From positions 24,659 through 88,658 of the forward strand of contig JAEZBX010000064.1 in the NCBI GenBank assembly GCA_023412765.1: DNA of 64,000 nucleotides, in the 5' to 3' direction. Of the stretch, positions 27,497-37,075 are shown one piece after another. The notes beneath the pieces were generated by a model, which was not told the DNA's origin, made no database searches, and was given only the letters and a program-made list of their open reading frames with translations. Numbering within the stretch: the stretch's first letter is position 1; each line of letters begins with the position of its first letter. This stretch comes from Bacteroidota bacterium (GTDB lineage: Bacteria > Bacteroidota > Bacteroidia > Cytophagales > Cyclobacteriaceae). The translations under genes and the position numbers were made by a program.

Positions 27497-29119
27497 TTAT
27501 TTCACATCCCACCATACCTTGGTTGTTGGTTCATCAGGTAGCGTAGCACCAGCCTCATAGTTAGCCGTGTTCACTGCAGGTTCCTGGTTAGGATACCTTA
27601 ACTTCCGAGGAATCTGTCCATTAGTGACATTTCCAGGATAGTTAACCGGTACGAGGGTAGGGTACTGGGTTCTTCTCCAATCTGCCCAAGCTTCCCACCA
27701 GCTCATGAACTTGCTTAACCACATCTGAGTTCCGATTTGTTCCAGCCTTTCAGCTTCCGTACCTCCGGCTAAGTAAGGCCTTGCGGCAAGGTAAGCATCG
27801 ACATCAGCATCGTCGACCTCCAGAGTGTTATCGATCTGGTCGAATGGAGTATACATTTGCATCGCAGCTCTAACTCCATTCTCATAATACGTTTCAGCAT
27901 CGCCAGCACTAACACCACCAATGCCTCTAACGGCGGCTTCAGCTAACAAAAATTGAGATTCCGCATAATGCATCAATAAATATGGATCGTCATCATCCAA
28001 AAGCTCAAGGTTCATCTGGGAGAACGTCTGGCTTACATTAACACCAGGATTTGCAGGAACGCCTTCCATTTCATTGATCATAGCCTGATCCATACCGTTC
28101 GGTAATCCGCGTTGAATTAATGGATCGTTATCTCCATTTATGCCGCGTGAGAAGATCTGAAGTCTCGGATCATCGTCAGCAGTTGATCCTGCGTTTGGTC
28201 CTTTCAATTCATCGATCAGCCTTGCGCTAAGCGTAGTTGGCTGACCACCATCTCCAGTTGCAAAAGCTCTGGAAATACCGTTTTGATTGGTCCATTCGCT
28301 TGGTCCAACAGCCATGCCAACCCATGCATTGTCATCGTTGCTTTCAAAAACGCCACCTGCGACAGCCTTGGCAACGTAGTCATTGGCCTTTGCAAGGTCG
28401 ACGTTTGAAATCCTCATTGCCAATCTTAACATCAAAGAATATCCAAACTTCTTCCATTTGGCGATGTCACCTTCGTAGAAAAGATCTGCGGCAGCGAAAG
28501 CTTGGTCAGCCCTATTAACTGGGTCCAACGGGGTTAACGCCGCACTTGCTTCTTCAAGTTCCTTTAGCAAATCTGTGTAGATAGCTTCCTGTGGATCGTA
28601 AGCAGGTGTGAAGTTTTTATCCGTGATACCCTTCAGGGCATCTGAATAAGGAACGTTTCCATAATAGTCGGTCAATCTGTGGAAATTGAATACCCGCAGA
28701 ATGCGAGCCGCGTTTCTAAGATTGTCCTTGCCCTGATCGAAGCCATCCGGCCCTGTTTGCCTCAGAACTTCAGCGAGGTTCTTCAGCTGATCGCCGTAGA
28801 TGAATTCCCATGGTGCGTTGTAGGATTCGACATTGTCAGTGTACTTGTCACCTGGCGAAATACCACCACTGGCTGTTGAAAGCTGTTGAATAGCATATGC
28901 GCATAGGCCTATGTTTGTACGCCAGTCAATATAACGATTGTCGCCGGCCGATCCACCCGCTGCAGAGCCTAATTGAGCAGCAGTAAATAAGTATTCCATT
29001 GGAACCGTACCCAGAGCCTGCGGGTTGATATTTCGGTCATGCAGTTGATCTGTATCACACCCTGCCATCGGTACCGCAATTGCCAGCGCTGACAGAAAAA
29101 TTTTATTTATGAATTTCAT
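27497..29119 (-). CDS. SusD/RagB-like outer-membrane lipoprotein
   Basis: The 540-residue lipoprotein (Cys21 in PMAGC) is the surface glycan- or nutrient-binding partner of the SusC-like receptor encoded just upstream (28 bp between genes). Helical TPR-like segments typical of SusD proteins are visible (NLRNAARILRVFNFHRLTDYYG, YPEDPQEAIY-like FTPAYDPQEAIYTDLLKEL, MLRLAMRISNVDLAKANDYV, LMHYAESQFLLAEAAVRG), and the C-terminus has the SusD-like-2 pattern of WEAWADWRRTQYPTL. It likely forms the lid of the SusC barrel. The substrate cannot be told from sequence. It is transcribed with susC and ends at a bidirectional terminator. Confidence 0.93.
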   Translation of the reverse strand: MKFINKIFLSALAIAVPMAGCDTDQLHDRNINPQALGTVPMEYLFTAAQLGSAAGGSAGDNRYIDWRTNIGLCAYAIQQLSTASGGISPGDKYTDNVESYNAPWEFIYGDQLKNLAEVLRQTGPDGFDQGKDNLRNAARILRVFNFHRLTDYYGNVPYSDALKGITDKNFTPAYDPQEAIYTDLLKELEEASAALTPLDPVNRADQAFAAADLFYEGDIAKWKKFGYSLMLRLAMRISNVDLAKANDYVAKAVAGGVFESNDDNAWVGMAVGPSEWTNQNGISRAFATGDGGQPTTLSARLIDELKGPNAGSTADDDPRLQIFSRGINGDNDPLIQRGLPNGMDQAMINEMEGVPANPGVNVSQTFSQMNLELLDDDDPYLLMHYAESQFLLAEAAVRGIGGVSAGDAETYYENGVRAAMQMYTPFDQIDNTLEVDDADVDAYLAARPYLAGGTEAERLEQIGTQMWLSKFMSWWEAWADWRRTQYPTLVPVNYPGNVTNGQIPRKLRYPNQEPAVNTANYEAGATLPDEPTTKVWWDVK

Positions 29120-29147
29120 AGTTTAATACTCTTTTAAGTTAGAACTA

Positions 29148-32100
29148 TTAAAACCCGACAGACAAGTTAAATCCATAGGAACGAGTAGAAGGGAAACCAA
29201 AATACTCGAGGCCTTGGGCACCTGCGTTGGACGAATAGTTAGACTCAGGATCCACATTTTCAATATCCTTATAGATGATGGCCAGATTTCTACCAACAAA
29301 CGAAATGGTAACATTCTGGAACGGAGTCTTGCTTAACATTGTGCGGGGCAGACTATAGCCCAACGTAAGTTGTCTCAACTTAATGAACGATGCATCGCGG
29401 ATGAACATATCTGAAATAGCGGTAGACTCACCACCAACATTGTTCCAGTAAGTTCTTGCTTCGTCTGGAGTGAGGTCTCTGTCAATCGGTGTTTCAGAAT
29501 TCCTAATTACCCCTGTAACGTGAAGAGGAGCTTCGCCTTCTCTACCAATAAGTGATTGTTTGTGAAGTCCCCATTGTGTGAGGCGGTTGTTTGTTCCGGA
29601 GAAAATGTCTCCACCAAACTTGAAGTCGATCAGCGCGCTCAGGTTAATACCCTTCCATGTGAAGGAGTTGTTTAAACCACCGGTCCAATCAGGAAGACCA
29701 TTTCCGATGGGTACGTAGTTACCAGATGCGACGGCTCTTCCATCTGATTCAAATATAAGATTGCCATTTGCATCTCTCTGTTGTATGCGACCAGTAATCG
29801 TTCCGAAGGGTTGACCAACAATGTGCTTAATGAATACGTTTCTGGTTCTTGGTTCTTCAAGCGTAAGCTCGGTCAATCCATCAATCAGTTTGAGCACTTT
29901 GTTCTTGTTGCGTGCCAGGTTCAAAGAAACATCCCATGTAATAGCACCTTGAATTGGAGTACCTGTAAGGAGAATTTCAACACCCTTATTTTCCAGTTCT
30001 CCCACGTTTACATCCGTTGTACCGAAACCTGATGCCCTTGAGATAGTAGTGCGCAGGATATCTTCAGTTGTTTTCTGGCTGTAGTAAGTCAGATCCACTC
30101 CTAAGCGGTTGTTGAAGAAACGTGCATCGATACCAAATTCAATTTCAGTTGAAAGTGTTGGAATCAAGTCAGGGTTTGGAATGTTACCATTGTTGCCACC
30201 CGCAGAAGAGAATGTTGCCATACTCCGGTCGAGGTGACGATTGCCGTTGAGTGAATAGGTTAGATTCGCGTCATAAGCACCGATGTTCGCGATACCTACT
30301 TGAGCCCAGGAAGCTCTCACTTTACCGAAACTAAGCCATGAAGGCAATGAACTCATTGCATCAGTAAATACAAAGCTTGCACCCACTGACGGATAGAAGA
30401 TATAATTCTTTGCCTCAGGATTTAGAACCGAGAACCAGTCTTGTCTACCAGTCGTAGTTACGAATAGATATCCGTTGAAGCTAAGTTCCGCTGAATAGAA
30501 CAGAGAGTTGATCTGGCTGCTATTGTAACCGTACTCGTAGTTCCGTTGTGCAGCATTATTAATGAACGGCTGGAAAGGAACAGTAAATCCATTTCCGTTT
30601 GCGCGGATGCGTTCCCAGCTTCTGATCATCTTATTACCCCCGACAAATGCGTTGAAGTTGAATTTGTTGAAAGCTTTATCAACTCCGGCCATCCACTCCA
30701 TGTTCACTTCGCGAACGCGGTCTTCACCTTCGCTCATTGCACCACCGAGTTGGTAACCTACACCTTCTGGAGTTAACTGTTGAGTTCTCCTGGTGTACCA
30801 GTCCATACCTACACGACCTGATGCGTATAACCAGTCGGTGATATCATAACGAAGTTGGCTGGAAGTGATAATACGATCTCTCTTGTCGCTGTTAACATGT
30901 TGCCATGCTGCCCACCATGGGTTCTGACCCCAATTGTTAGCTGCAGGTAATAATTCCTGTCCAGCAAACTTAGCGGCTCCACCTTGTCCATAGATCAGCA
31001 ACAGATCAGGATCAACACCTGCAGGGATCGCACCCAGCTTATTCGGGTCACCTTTCAGGTCATCGATATTGATGTTAGGTGGTCTTACCCAGATAGCCTG
31101 AACAGCATTACCCGGGGAGTCAGAAATTGTAGGACGATTTTTAGCGTATTCGTTAGAGTATAAGATCTTCGCATTGAAGGAAAGTTTTTCGCCCAACTTG
31201 GCATCTGTTGCAAAGCTGAGGTTCAATCTATCATACCCAGAATTCGGAATAACACCTGTACTTCTTAAATCAGAAACACCGAAACGGAAATTCTGCTTGT
31301 CACCACCGCCGGTGATGGCAATGCTGTTAGTCCATGATTTTCCAGTTTCATAGTAGCGATCCCAGTTGTCACCAGCATAGCTGTATGGGCGGGTAACGCC
31401 ATCGATGCCGACTGTAGGGCTGCCATCAAGACGAGGACCCCATGACTGTCCACCCCAGTTGAACGCATCTTGCGCACTGGCAGGTTTTGTGGGTACTCCC
31501 CCTTGGTGGGTACCTGCACCAAAAGACTTTTGTAATTCGCTGAGATTATTTACGGTTTCAAAAACAAGGTTGCTATTGAATTCTACACCAATACCTTTTC
31601 TGGAAGTACCTCTTTTTGTAACGATGTTGATAACACCATTTCCACCGCGTGAACCATAAAGAGCTGCAGCATTTGCGCCTTTAAGAACTGTGATAGATTC
31701 GATGTCATCAGGATTGATACTCGACATACCATCACCCTGATCTTGTCCACCCCACAAACCAGCTTGTCCAGGCTGTGTATTGTCCATCGGGATACCATCG
31801 ACCACATACAAAGGTTGGCCTTGTCCGCCGAGTGATTTGTTACCGCGGATAACCACACGGGATGACCCGGCTGGACCAGAGGCAGTTTTGCTTACGTTCA
31901 CACCGGCAATTCTACCGACAAGTGCATTAGAAAGGTTGTTTTCGCGGGCTTTTACGAAATTCTCGCCGCCAACTTCTGTAACAGAATATTGGAGTGCTTT
32001 CGTGCTGCGTTCCACACCAAGTGCAGTCACCACTACTTCACTCAGTTCCCGGATGTCTTCCGCCATGGTAACATCTACGGTTGTACGGGTTCCAGCATCT

Positions 32101-32351
32101 ACTTCCTGTGTTGCATATCCAATAAATGAGAAAACCAGTATGGTTGATCCATCATTTACGGAGATATTGTAGCGGCCATTAGCATCGGAAGTTGTACCTG
32201 CTGATGTGCCCTTTACGATTACGTTTACTCCTGGCATTCCTTGCCCATTGGAGTCTGAAACAGTTCCTGATATCGTTCTCTGTGCATAAGCCATTGTGCA
32301 GCTAAGAACAAAAAACAACATCAAGCTCAAAATTTGGTATTGTTGTTTCAT
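29148..32351 (-). CDS. SusC-like TonB-dependent receptor
   Basis: The 1067-residue outer-membrane transporter has a signal peptide (ending near MAYAQ at residue 24), a carboxypeptidase-regulatory-like domain at 25-100 (ISGTVSDSNGQGMPGVNVIV), a SusC-type EVVVTALG at 105-112, the plug with VVDGIPM at 183-189 and INPDDIESITVLKGANAAALYGSRGGNG-type plug end near 215-240, and a long 22-strand barrel. It imports ligand captured by the SusD-like partner, driven by TonB. The ligand is unknown. The signature regions are intact. The promoter must lie in the 365 bp upstream. Confidence 0.95.
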   Translation of the reverse strand: MKQQYQILSLMLFFVLSCTMAYAQRTISGTVSDSNGQGMPGVNVIVKGTSAGTTSDANGRYNISVNDGSTILVFSFIGYATQEVDAGTRTTVDVTMAEDIRELSEVVVTALGVERSTKALQYSVTEVGGENFVKARENNLSNALVGRIAGVNVSKTASGPAGSSRVVIRGNKSLGGQGQPLYVVDGIPMDNTQPGQAGLWGGQDQGDGMSSINPDDIESITVLKGANAAALYGSRGGNGVINIVTKRGTSRKGIGVEFNSNLVFETVNNLSELQKSFGAGTHQGGVPTKPASAQDAFNWGGQSWGPRLDGSPTVGIDGVTRPYSYAGDNWDRYYETGKSWTNSIAITGGGDKQNFRFGVSDLRSTGVIPNSGYDRLNLSFATDAKLGEKLSFNAKILYSNEYAKNRPTISDSPGNAVQAIWVRPPNINIDDLKGDPNKLGAIPAGVDPDLLLIYGQGGAAKFAGQELLPAANNWGQNPWWAAWQHVNSDKRDRIITSSQLRYDITDWLYASGRVGMDWYTRRTQQLTPEGVGYQLGGAMSEGEDRVREVNMEWMAGVDKAFNKFNFNAFVGGNKMIRSWERIRANGNGFTVPFQPFINNAAQRNYEYGYNSSQINSLFYSAELSFNGYLFVTTTGRQDWFSVLNPEAKNYIFYPSVGASFVFTDAMSSLPSWLSFGKVRASWAQVGIANIGAYDANLTYSLNGNRHLDRSMATFSSAGGNNGNIPNPDLIPTLSTEIEFGIDARFFNNRLGVDLTYYSQKTTEDILRTTISRASGFGTTDVNVGELENKGVEILLTGTPIQGAITWDVSLNLARNKNKVLKLIDGLTELTLEEPRTRNVFIKHIVGQPFGTITGRIQQRDANGNLIFESDGRAVASGNYVPIGNGLPDWTGGLNNSFTWKGINLSALIDFKFGGDIFSGTNNRLTQWGLHKQSLIGREGEAPLHVTGVIRNSETPIDRDLTPDEARTYWNNVGGESTAISDMFIRDASFIKLRQLTLGYSLPRTMLSKTPFQNVTISFVGRNLAIIYKDIENVDPESNYSSNAGAQGLEYFGFPSTRSYGFNLSVGF

Positions 32352-32716
32352 ATTATGGTTAGGGTTTATTAAAAATTTTAGATAGTGTGATCTCGCGAGG
32401 CAGCCTTGACCCCACAGAGACAGGGATTGTTTAGTAGTCTATATCTTCATAGAGTTTTGGGGTTTTGGGATTTCAAGGGAATGTGCAATCGAATGTAGAA
32501 AAAAATTTCTGGAAAATTAATATTTTGTTAAAAACGTTACACGGATGGTTAGGCACACAAACTATTGGAATGGACTTTATGATGTTTAGGAATGGATTAT
32601 GGTATAGTCGGAAACGAGGAATAAGGAATAAGGTATAAGGAAGTAGGGAACGTGCAATATTATAACAATCGTAGTTGCAGCAATCTGCTGTGTTTTACTT
32701 GTTTGATAATTTTAAC
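32352..32716. other. 365-bp region between susC and kup
   Basis: It holds the susC promoter region (no full consensus recognised) and heptamer repeat site C at 32617-32651. Nothing else was seen; no coding frame is credible. Confidence 0.5.
32617..32651. repeat. Heptamer repeat, site C (AGGAATA)
   Basis: Two AGGAATA units, AGGTATA and AGGAAGT, then a degenerate AGGGAAC, precede GTGCAAT. Only one arm is visible. It is 66 bp downstream of the kup stop and has the orientation expected of the far arm of a two-armed element whose near arm is lost. Confidence 0.7.
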
Positions 32717-34672
32717 TCATTCGCGCTCCCGCTTGATCTTTATTTTTGCGACGGGGCCAACCTGGATGGGTACTTTTTCAATTTCAAGGTTTGCTGCCTC
32801 AATTCCGTAAAGCTCTTCGGTTGACAGGCTGTGTTCCTTCAATAAACGGTAACCTTGAATTATCACACGGTCGAAACTAGATATTTCACTATCCGACGAC
32901 GCCCAGGAATGGATGATCACAAATTTAAAATCGCCCATCATACTATACTTATGAAGTGATGGATAGGGGCTAACAAGATCGATCTCTCCCGAATCTGCCA
33001 TCTCGTGGATTATTTTATTAAATATCAGATTGACCCGATGATCGGTCTTAAATCCAAGCCTGAGACGAATGAAAAAACACTTTTTTGGTATGATCGTGTC
33101 TACGGAATATTTACTTGTGAATGGGCTGTCAACTGTGTCAACGTGAAGGAACCAATAAATATCGGCGCGCTTTGGACGCTTCTTAAAGATTGAATAAATG
33201 ATATTCGAGTCTATGTATCTTTTACTATCAGCGACGGCAAGGTAAACCAGGTTAGTTGCCTCCTTAGGGATGGTCGTATCGGCCTGCAGATCCTGGATCA
33301 TTCCCACGTAATGCTTCAAATCGACAAATTCGGTGTGTAACTCGCGCAGCCTTCGCGCCCGCAACAGAATGAACATCATCAAAAAAAACAATGATGCGAT
33401 GATAAATGTGAACCAACCTCCGTGACTAAACTTGCTCAGATTCGAAACCAGAAAGGCTCCTTCAATCGAGAAAAATAAAAGTCCCAGCCCAATTGCCCCA
33501 AGAGTCGACTTTCGCGAGACCCCAAAATAGAATACCAATAAGGAAGAGGTCATCAGCATGTCGAAGGTAATGGCAAAACCATACGCACCAACCATCCGGC
33601 TAGACTCCTTGAAAATGAAGACCACCAGAATGCATCCCACCATCAGGATCCAGTTGATCGCCGGCACATAAATCTGACCCTTAAGTTGATTTGGATATCG
33701 CACGCGGGTTGCAGGCCAAAGTTTGAGCTTCATAGCTTCATTTACCATGGTAAAGGTTCCTGAAATCAATCCCTGGCTGGCAATAATTGTGGCGAAAGTG
33801 GCGAGTACAATTCCAAAGATCAGGAAGCCACCATCCATTATTTCAAAAAAGGGTATCCGGCCATGCAGTGTGTCTCCACCATGATCCAACAGCCATGCAC
33901 CTTGACCAAAATAGCTGAAGAGCAAAGAAATTTTCACAAAAACCCAACTAACCCGGATGTTCGCTTTTCCAACGTGGCCCAGATCGGAATACATTGCTTC
34001 CGCACCTGTTGTGCAGAGAAATACTGCACCCAGGATCCAGAAGCCACCTGGATACTTCACCAAAAGATCAAATGCATAAGCCGGGTTTACTGCGCGCAAC
34101 ACGCCGGGATTCTGAAAGAGGTGTATCGCGCCAAAAATTCCGATAGAGAGAAACCATAGTAGCATTATCGGACCGAATATGCGCCCGACTACGCCGGCGC
34201 CGAATTGCTGGAAAATAAAGATAGCAACCAGGATTACGATTACAATGGAGATAATGGTATTGGTTGATACGGGATGGAGCAACCTAATACCTTCGATCGC
34301 AGATGTTACGCTGATCGCCGGCGTAATAAATCCGTCAGCGATGAGTGTAGCACAGCCGATAACCGCGGGATAAATAACCCACTTTGCTTTGTAACGCCGA
34401 ACCAGCGCATATAGCGCAAAAATTCCACCTTCACCCTTGTTGTCTGCATTAAGGGCAAAGTACACATATTTGAAAGTTGTAATCAGTGTGAGTGTCCAAA
34501 GAACACATGAAAGGCCACCCAGGATAAGATCTTCGGTAATTGGGTGGTCCCCGACGATGAATCTGAAGGTGTATATTGGTGATGTACCGATATCTCCATA
34601 GATAATGCCCAGGGAGACTAGTATGCCGGCAGTGGATAGGGGTGGAGCGTGTTTGTCGTTTGAGGTGGCCAT
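32717..34672 (-). CDS. kup: KUP-type potassium uptake transporter
   Basis: The 651-residue protein belongs to the KUP/HAK/KT family of inner-membrane K+ importers, normally proton-coupled. The opening VSLGIIYGDIGTSPIYTF is the family signature. About twelve hydrophobic helices follow to about residue 440, then a hydrophilic C-terminal domain of about 200 residues. Its ATG directly follows the stop codon of the NDH-2 gene with no base between, so the two form an operon and are probably translationally coupled. No regulatory element is visible. Confidence 0.95.
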   Translation of the reverse strand: MATSNDKHAPPLSTAGILVSLGIIYGDIGTSPIYTFRFIVGDHPITEDLILGGLSCVLWTLTLITTFKYVYFALNADNKGEGGIFALYALVRRYKAKWVIYPAVIGCATLIADGFITPAISVTSAIEGIRLLHPVSTNTIISIVIVILVAIFIFQQFGAGVVGRIFGPIMLLWFLSIGIFGAIHLFQNPGVLRAVNPAYAFDLLVKYPGGFWILGAVFLCTTGAEAMYSDLGHVGKANIRVSWVFVKISLLFSYFGQGAWLLDHGGDTLHGRIPFFEIMDGGFLIFGIVLATFATIIASQGLISGTFTMVNEAMKLKLWPATRVRYPNQLKGQIYVPAINWILMVGCILVVFIFKESSRMVGAYGFAITFDMLMTSSLLVFYFGVSRKSTLGAIGLGLLFFSIEGAFLVSNLSKFSHGGWFTFIIASLFFLMMFILLRARRLRELHTEFVDLKHYVGMIQDLQADTTIPKEATNLVYLAVADSKRYIDSNIIYSIFKKRPKRADIYWFLHVDTVDSPFTSKYSVDTIIPKKCFFIRLRLGFKTDHRVNLIFNKIIHEMADSGEIDLVSPYPSLHKYSMMGDFKFVIIHSWASSDSEISSFDRVIIQGYRLLKEHSLSTEELYGIEAANLEIEKVPIQVGPVAKIKIKRERE

Positions 34673-35980
34673 TTATTGCACGCCGTCTTTAGGACGGGCC
34701 ATTATAAGTCGGTTACTCTTATCGTAAGAGAAGTAGCTCCATAACCAGGAAAGCAAAACGAAAAATTTGTTTCTGAAACCAATGAGTGAGATCAGATGGA
34801 CAAACATCCAGATAAACCATGCTAAAAATCCCTGGGTCCGAAACGCGGGCAAATCTACAACGGCACGATTTCTTCCCACGGTAGCCATCGAACCCTGATG
34901 CTTGTACCGGAACGGCTTCATTTCCTTCTTCTGGATCAGCCGTTTTATATTTTTAGCGACGAGGCGTCCTTGCTGCATCGCCGGCGGCGCGACCTGGGGA
35001 TGTCCGCTTGCATATGCAGGATCGCCTGATTCCATAATGCACGCGTCGCCGATGGCAAAGATATTCTCGTGGCCTTTCACCCGGTTAAATTCGTCAACCT
35101 GGATCCTGCCTCCCCGCCCTATGGATTCCGCATTTATTCCGTTGATGGGCTGACCCCGAACTCCCGCAGCCCAGATCAAATTTCTGCTAATCAGTTTCTC
35201 ACCGTTCGAGAAAGTTACCTCATATCCGTCATAAGACTTAACCGCACAATTCAGGTGGATATTCACACCCATTTTTTCCAAGTACTGTTGCGCTTTCCTC
35301 GCGGAGACATCAGACATCCCATTCAATAGTCGCGGGGTCGCTTCGACCAGGTGAATGTCCATTTTGTTTAATTCCAGCTCCTTGTAATCATTCGGGAATA
35401 CATGTCTTTTAAGTTCTGAAATTGCTCCAGCCAGTTCGACGCCCGTGGGGCCTCCGCCCACAATTACTACATCGATGAGGCTGTCCATCAATTCCTCGTC
35501 GTCAGTTAGCAAAGCAGTTTCAAAGTTTCGAATGATAATATTCCTAAGCTTTATAGCGTCTATGATTGTCTTCATCGGATGAGCTAACTGCTCGACATCT
35601 TTCATGCCGTAGAAATTGGTAGTCGCACCGTTGGCTATCACAAGGTAGTCGTATCTAAGTCCTCCAATCGAAGTTTCAATGTAATTTTCTTCAGGTTTGA
35701 TCTGTGTGACCTCTCCAAGCCGAAAGAAGAAGTCTTCCTGATTTGCAAAACGCTTCCGAAAAGGGAAAACGATCGAACTAGTTTCCAGTCCGGATGTGGC
35801 TACCTGGTAGAGCAAGGGTTGGAAGCAGTGATGATTATACTTGTCAAACAGTACAGTCTGTGCTTTGAATCCGTTCAAGCCTTTGGCAACTTCCAGACCT
35901 CCGAAACCGCCTCCGATGATAATAATGCGGGGCTTGCCCAGGTCTGCGATTCGGGTTCGCGTTTTGATCAATTTGGGCAT
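34673..35980 (-). CDS. ndh: Type II NADH dehydrogenase (NDH-2)
   Basis: The 435-residue flavoprotein carries an N-terminal FAD-binding GGGFGG at residues 23-28 and the NADH-binding GGGPTGVELAG near 170. Further family segments are HHCFQPLLYQVATSGL, FAIGDACIM near 300, and the C-terminal FLAWFIWMFVHLISLIGFRN that attaches such enzymes to the membrane. It oxidises NADH and reduces quinone without pumping protons. It is the first gene of an operon with kup, which links K+ uptake and NADH turnover physically but not necessarily functionally. Confidence 0.9.
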   Translation of the reverse strand: MPKLIKTRTRIADLGKPRIIIIGGGFGGLEVAKGLNGFKAQTVLFDKYNHHCFQPLLYQVATSGLETSSIVFPFRKRFANQEDFFFRLGEVTQIKPEENYIETSIGGLRYDYLVIANGATTNFYGMKDVEQLAHPMKTIIDAIKLRNIIIRNFETALLTDDEELMDSLIDVVIVGGGPTGVELAGAISELKRHVFPNDYKELELNKMDIHLVEATPRLLNGMSDVSARKAQQYLEKMGVNIHLNCAVKSYDGYEVTFSNGEKLISRNLIWAAGVRGQPINGINAESIGRGGRIQVDEFNRVKGHENIFAIGDACIMESGDPAYASGHPQVAPPAMQQGRLVAKNIKRLIQKKEMKPFRYKHQGSMATVGRNRAVVDLPAFRTQGFLAWFIWMFVHLISLIGFRNKFFVLLSWLWSYFSYDKSNRLIMARPKDGVQ

Positions 35981-36107
35981 GAATTCGTGGGCAATTTCAA
36001 AACGGGGGCAAATTTAGCTTCCTTTGTACAAAGGCAAAAAGAAAACCCAATAATGTTGTGGTTGTTCAACTGGCGCCCGGAAAGGCGGATCATCGCGTGA
36101 AAAAAAA

Positions 36108-36115
36108 TATTTTTG
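36108..36115 (+). promoter_or_regulatory. Candidate -7 promoter element
   Basis: TATTTTTG matches TAnnTTTG. It lies 64 bp before the lipoprotein start. A second match follows at 36149-36156, 23 bp before that start. Neither has a clear -33 partner, so which is used is undecided. Confidence 0.3.
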
Positions 36116-36179
36116 AGTCAGCAGACCCGTTTAAAAATAAATGAACCGTATTTTTGCTAGTAAACTAAATCGACTCCTT

Positions 36180-36926
36180 ATGACCAAAAAACTAATCTTT
36201 GTTCTTCCTATAGCAGCTTTGTTGGCCGGATGTGGCTCTAATGAGAAGGAGGTAATGCAAACGAAAATAGATTCTTTGACCTTGGAATTAGAAACTAGTC
36301 AGCAGATGGCGCAAACATTGACGGAAGTCGGTGCAATGATGGATTCCATCGACGCCAGCCGTCAGCTTCTTCGGGTCAATATGGTCGAAGGAACAACGTT
36401 CGCGGATTATAAAGACCGCATGAAGGATATAAACGGTTATGTAAAAGAGACTCAGAAAAAAATCGATGAGCTCGAAACCAACCTAAAGAGTTCAAAATCA
36501 AGCTCCAATGCATACGCTAAAACGATAAAACAATTGAGAGCGGACCTGGAAGCAACAACAAAAGAAATTGCCAGCCTGCAGGAACAAGTAGATAAATACC
36601 GTAACGAGAATCAAAACCTGATCACTACAGTAGGGATGCAGGAGGCTGAACTTACGGACAAACAGGCGCAGATTGAGACAAAAACACAGGAACTTGCTTT
36701 GATCGAAGCACGGGTTCAGGAACTGATGATCCAAAGCAAGATGAGTGAAGCTGATGCTTACTATGCACGAGCTCAGGCTGTGGAAGAAGCTGCAAATCGT
36801 ACAAAACTAGCTCCCCGCAAGAAAAAGGAAACGCTACGGGAAGCTGTGGAACTATACAAAAAAGCGCTATCTCTCGGAAAGAACGAGGCACAAGATAATA
36901 TTGCCGCGTTAGAGGAAAGGCTTTAG
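36180..36926 (+). CDS. Coiled-coil lipoprotein
   Basis: The 248-residue product starts at ATG 36180, which gives a lipoprotein signal (MTKKLIFVLPIAALLAGCGSN); a frame from 36141 adds 13 residues before it. The mature protein is nearly all helical coiled coil with heptad leucines and Gln/Glu/Lys (IDSLTLELETSQQMAQ, KIDELETNLKSSK, IASLQEQVDKYRNENQNL, ELALIEARVQELM). A TPR-like C-terminal helix pair follows (ADAYYARAQAVEEAANR, LREAVELYKKALSLG). It is likely an envelope structural protein. No family name is assigned. Confidence 0.7.
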   Translation: MTKKLIFVLPIAALLAGCGSNEKEVMQTKIDSLTLELETSQQMAQTLTEVGAMMDSIDASRQLLRVNMVEGTTFADYKDRMKDINGYVKETQKKIDELETNLKSSKSSSNAYAKTIKQLRADLEATTKEIASLQEQVDKYRNENQNLITTVGMQEAELTDKQAQIETKTQELALIEARVQELMIQSKMSEADAYYARAQAVEEAANRTKLAPRKKKETLREAVELYKKALSLGKNEAQDNIAALEERL

Positions 36927-36930
36927 GCAC

Positions 36931-37044
36931 GTATAAGGAATAAGGTATAGGGTATAAGGTATAAGGAGGTGGGTGCAAATAAACTATTGGAAATTTTGAC
37001 CTTTGCTTACGAGCGCACCTTACACCATATACCTTATACCCTGT
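36931..37044. repeat. Two-armed heptamer repeat, site D (GTATAAG / ACCTTAT)
   Basis: The left arm is five GTATAAG-type units (36931-36965) followed by GTGCAAA. The right arm is four ACCTTAT-type units (37017-37044), complementary to the left, preceded by CGAGCGCAC. It starts 4 bp after the stop of the coiled-coil lipoprotein and ends 31 bp before the CNNM/HlyC start. Confidence 0.85.
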
Positions 37045-37075
37045 TTCCAGGTTCGCTGTCACCCGATACCCAGTT

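Noticed and set aside
36981..37016. Small RNA in the site-D spacer
   Set aside because: No conserved structure or promoter seen, only a short unique stretch between repeat arms.
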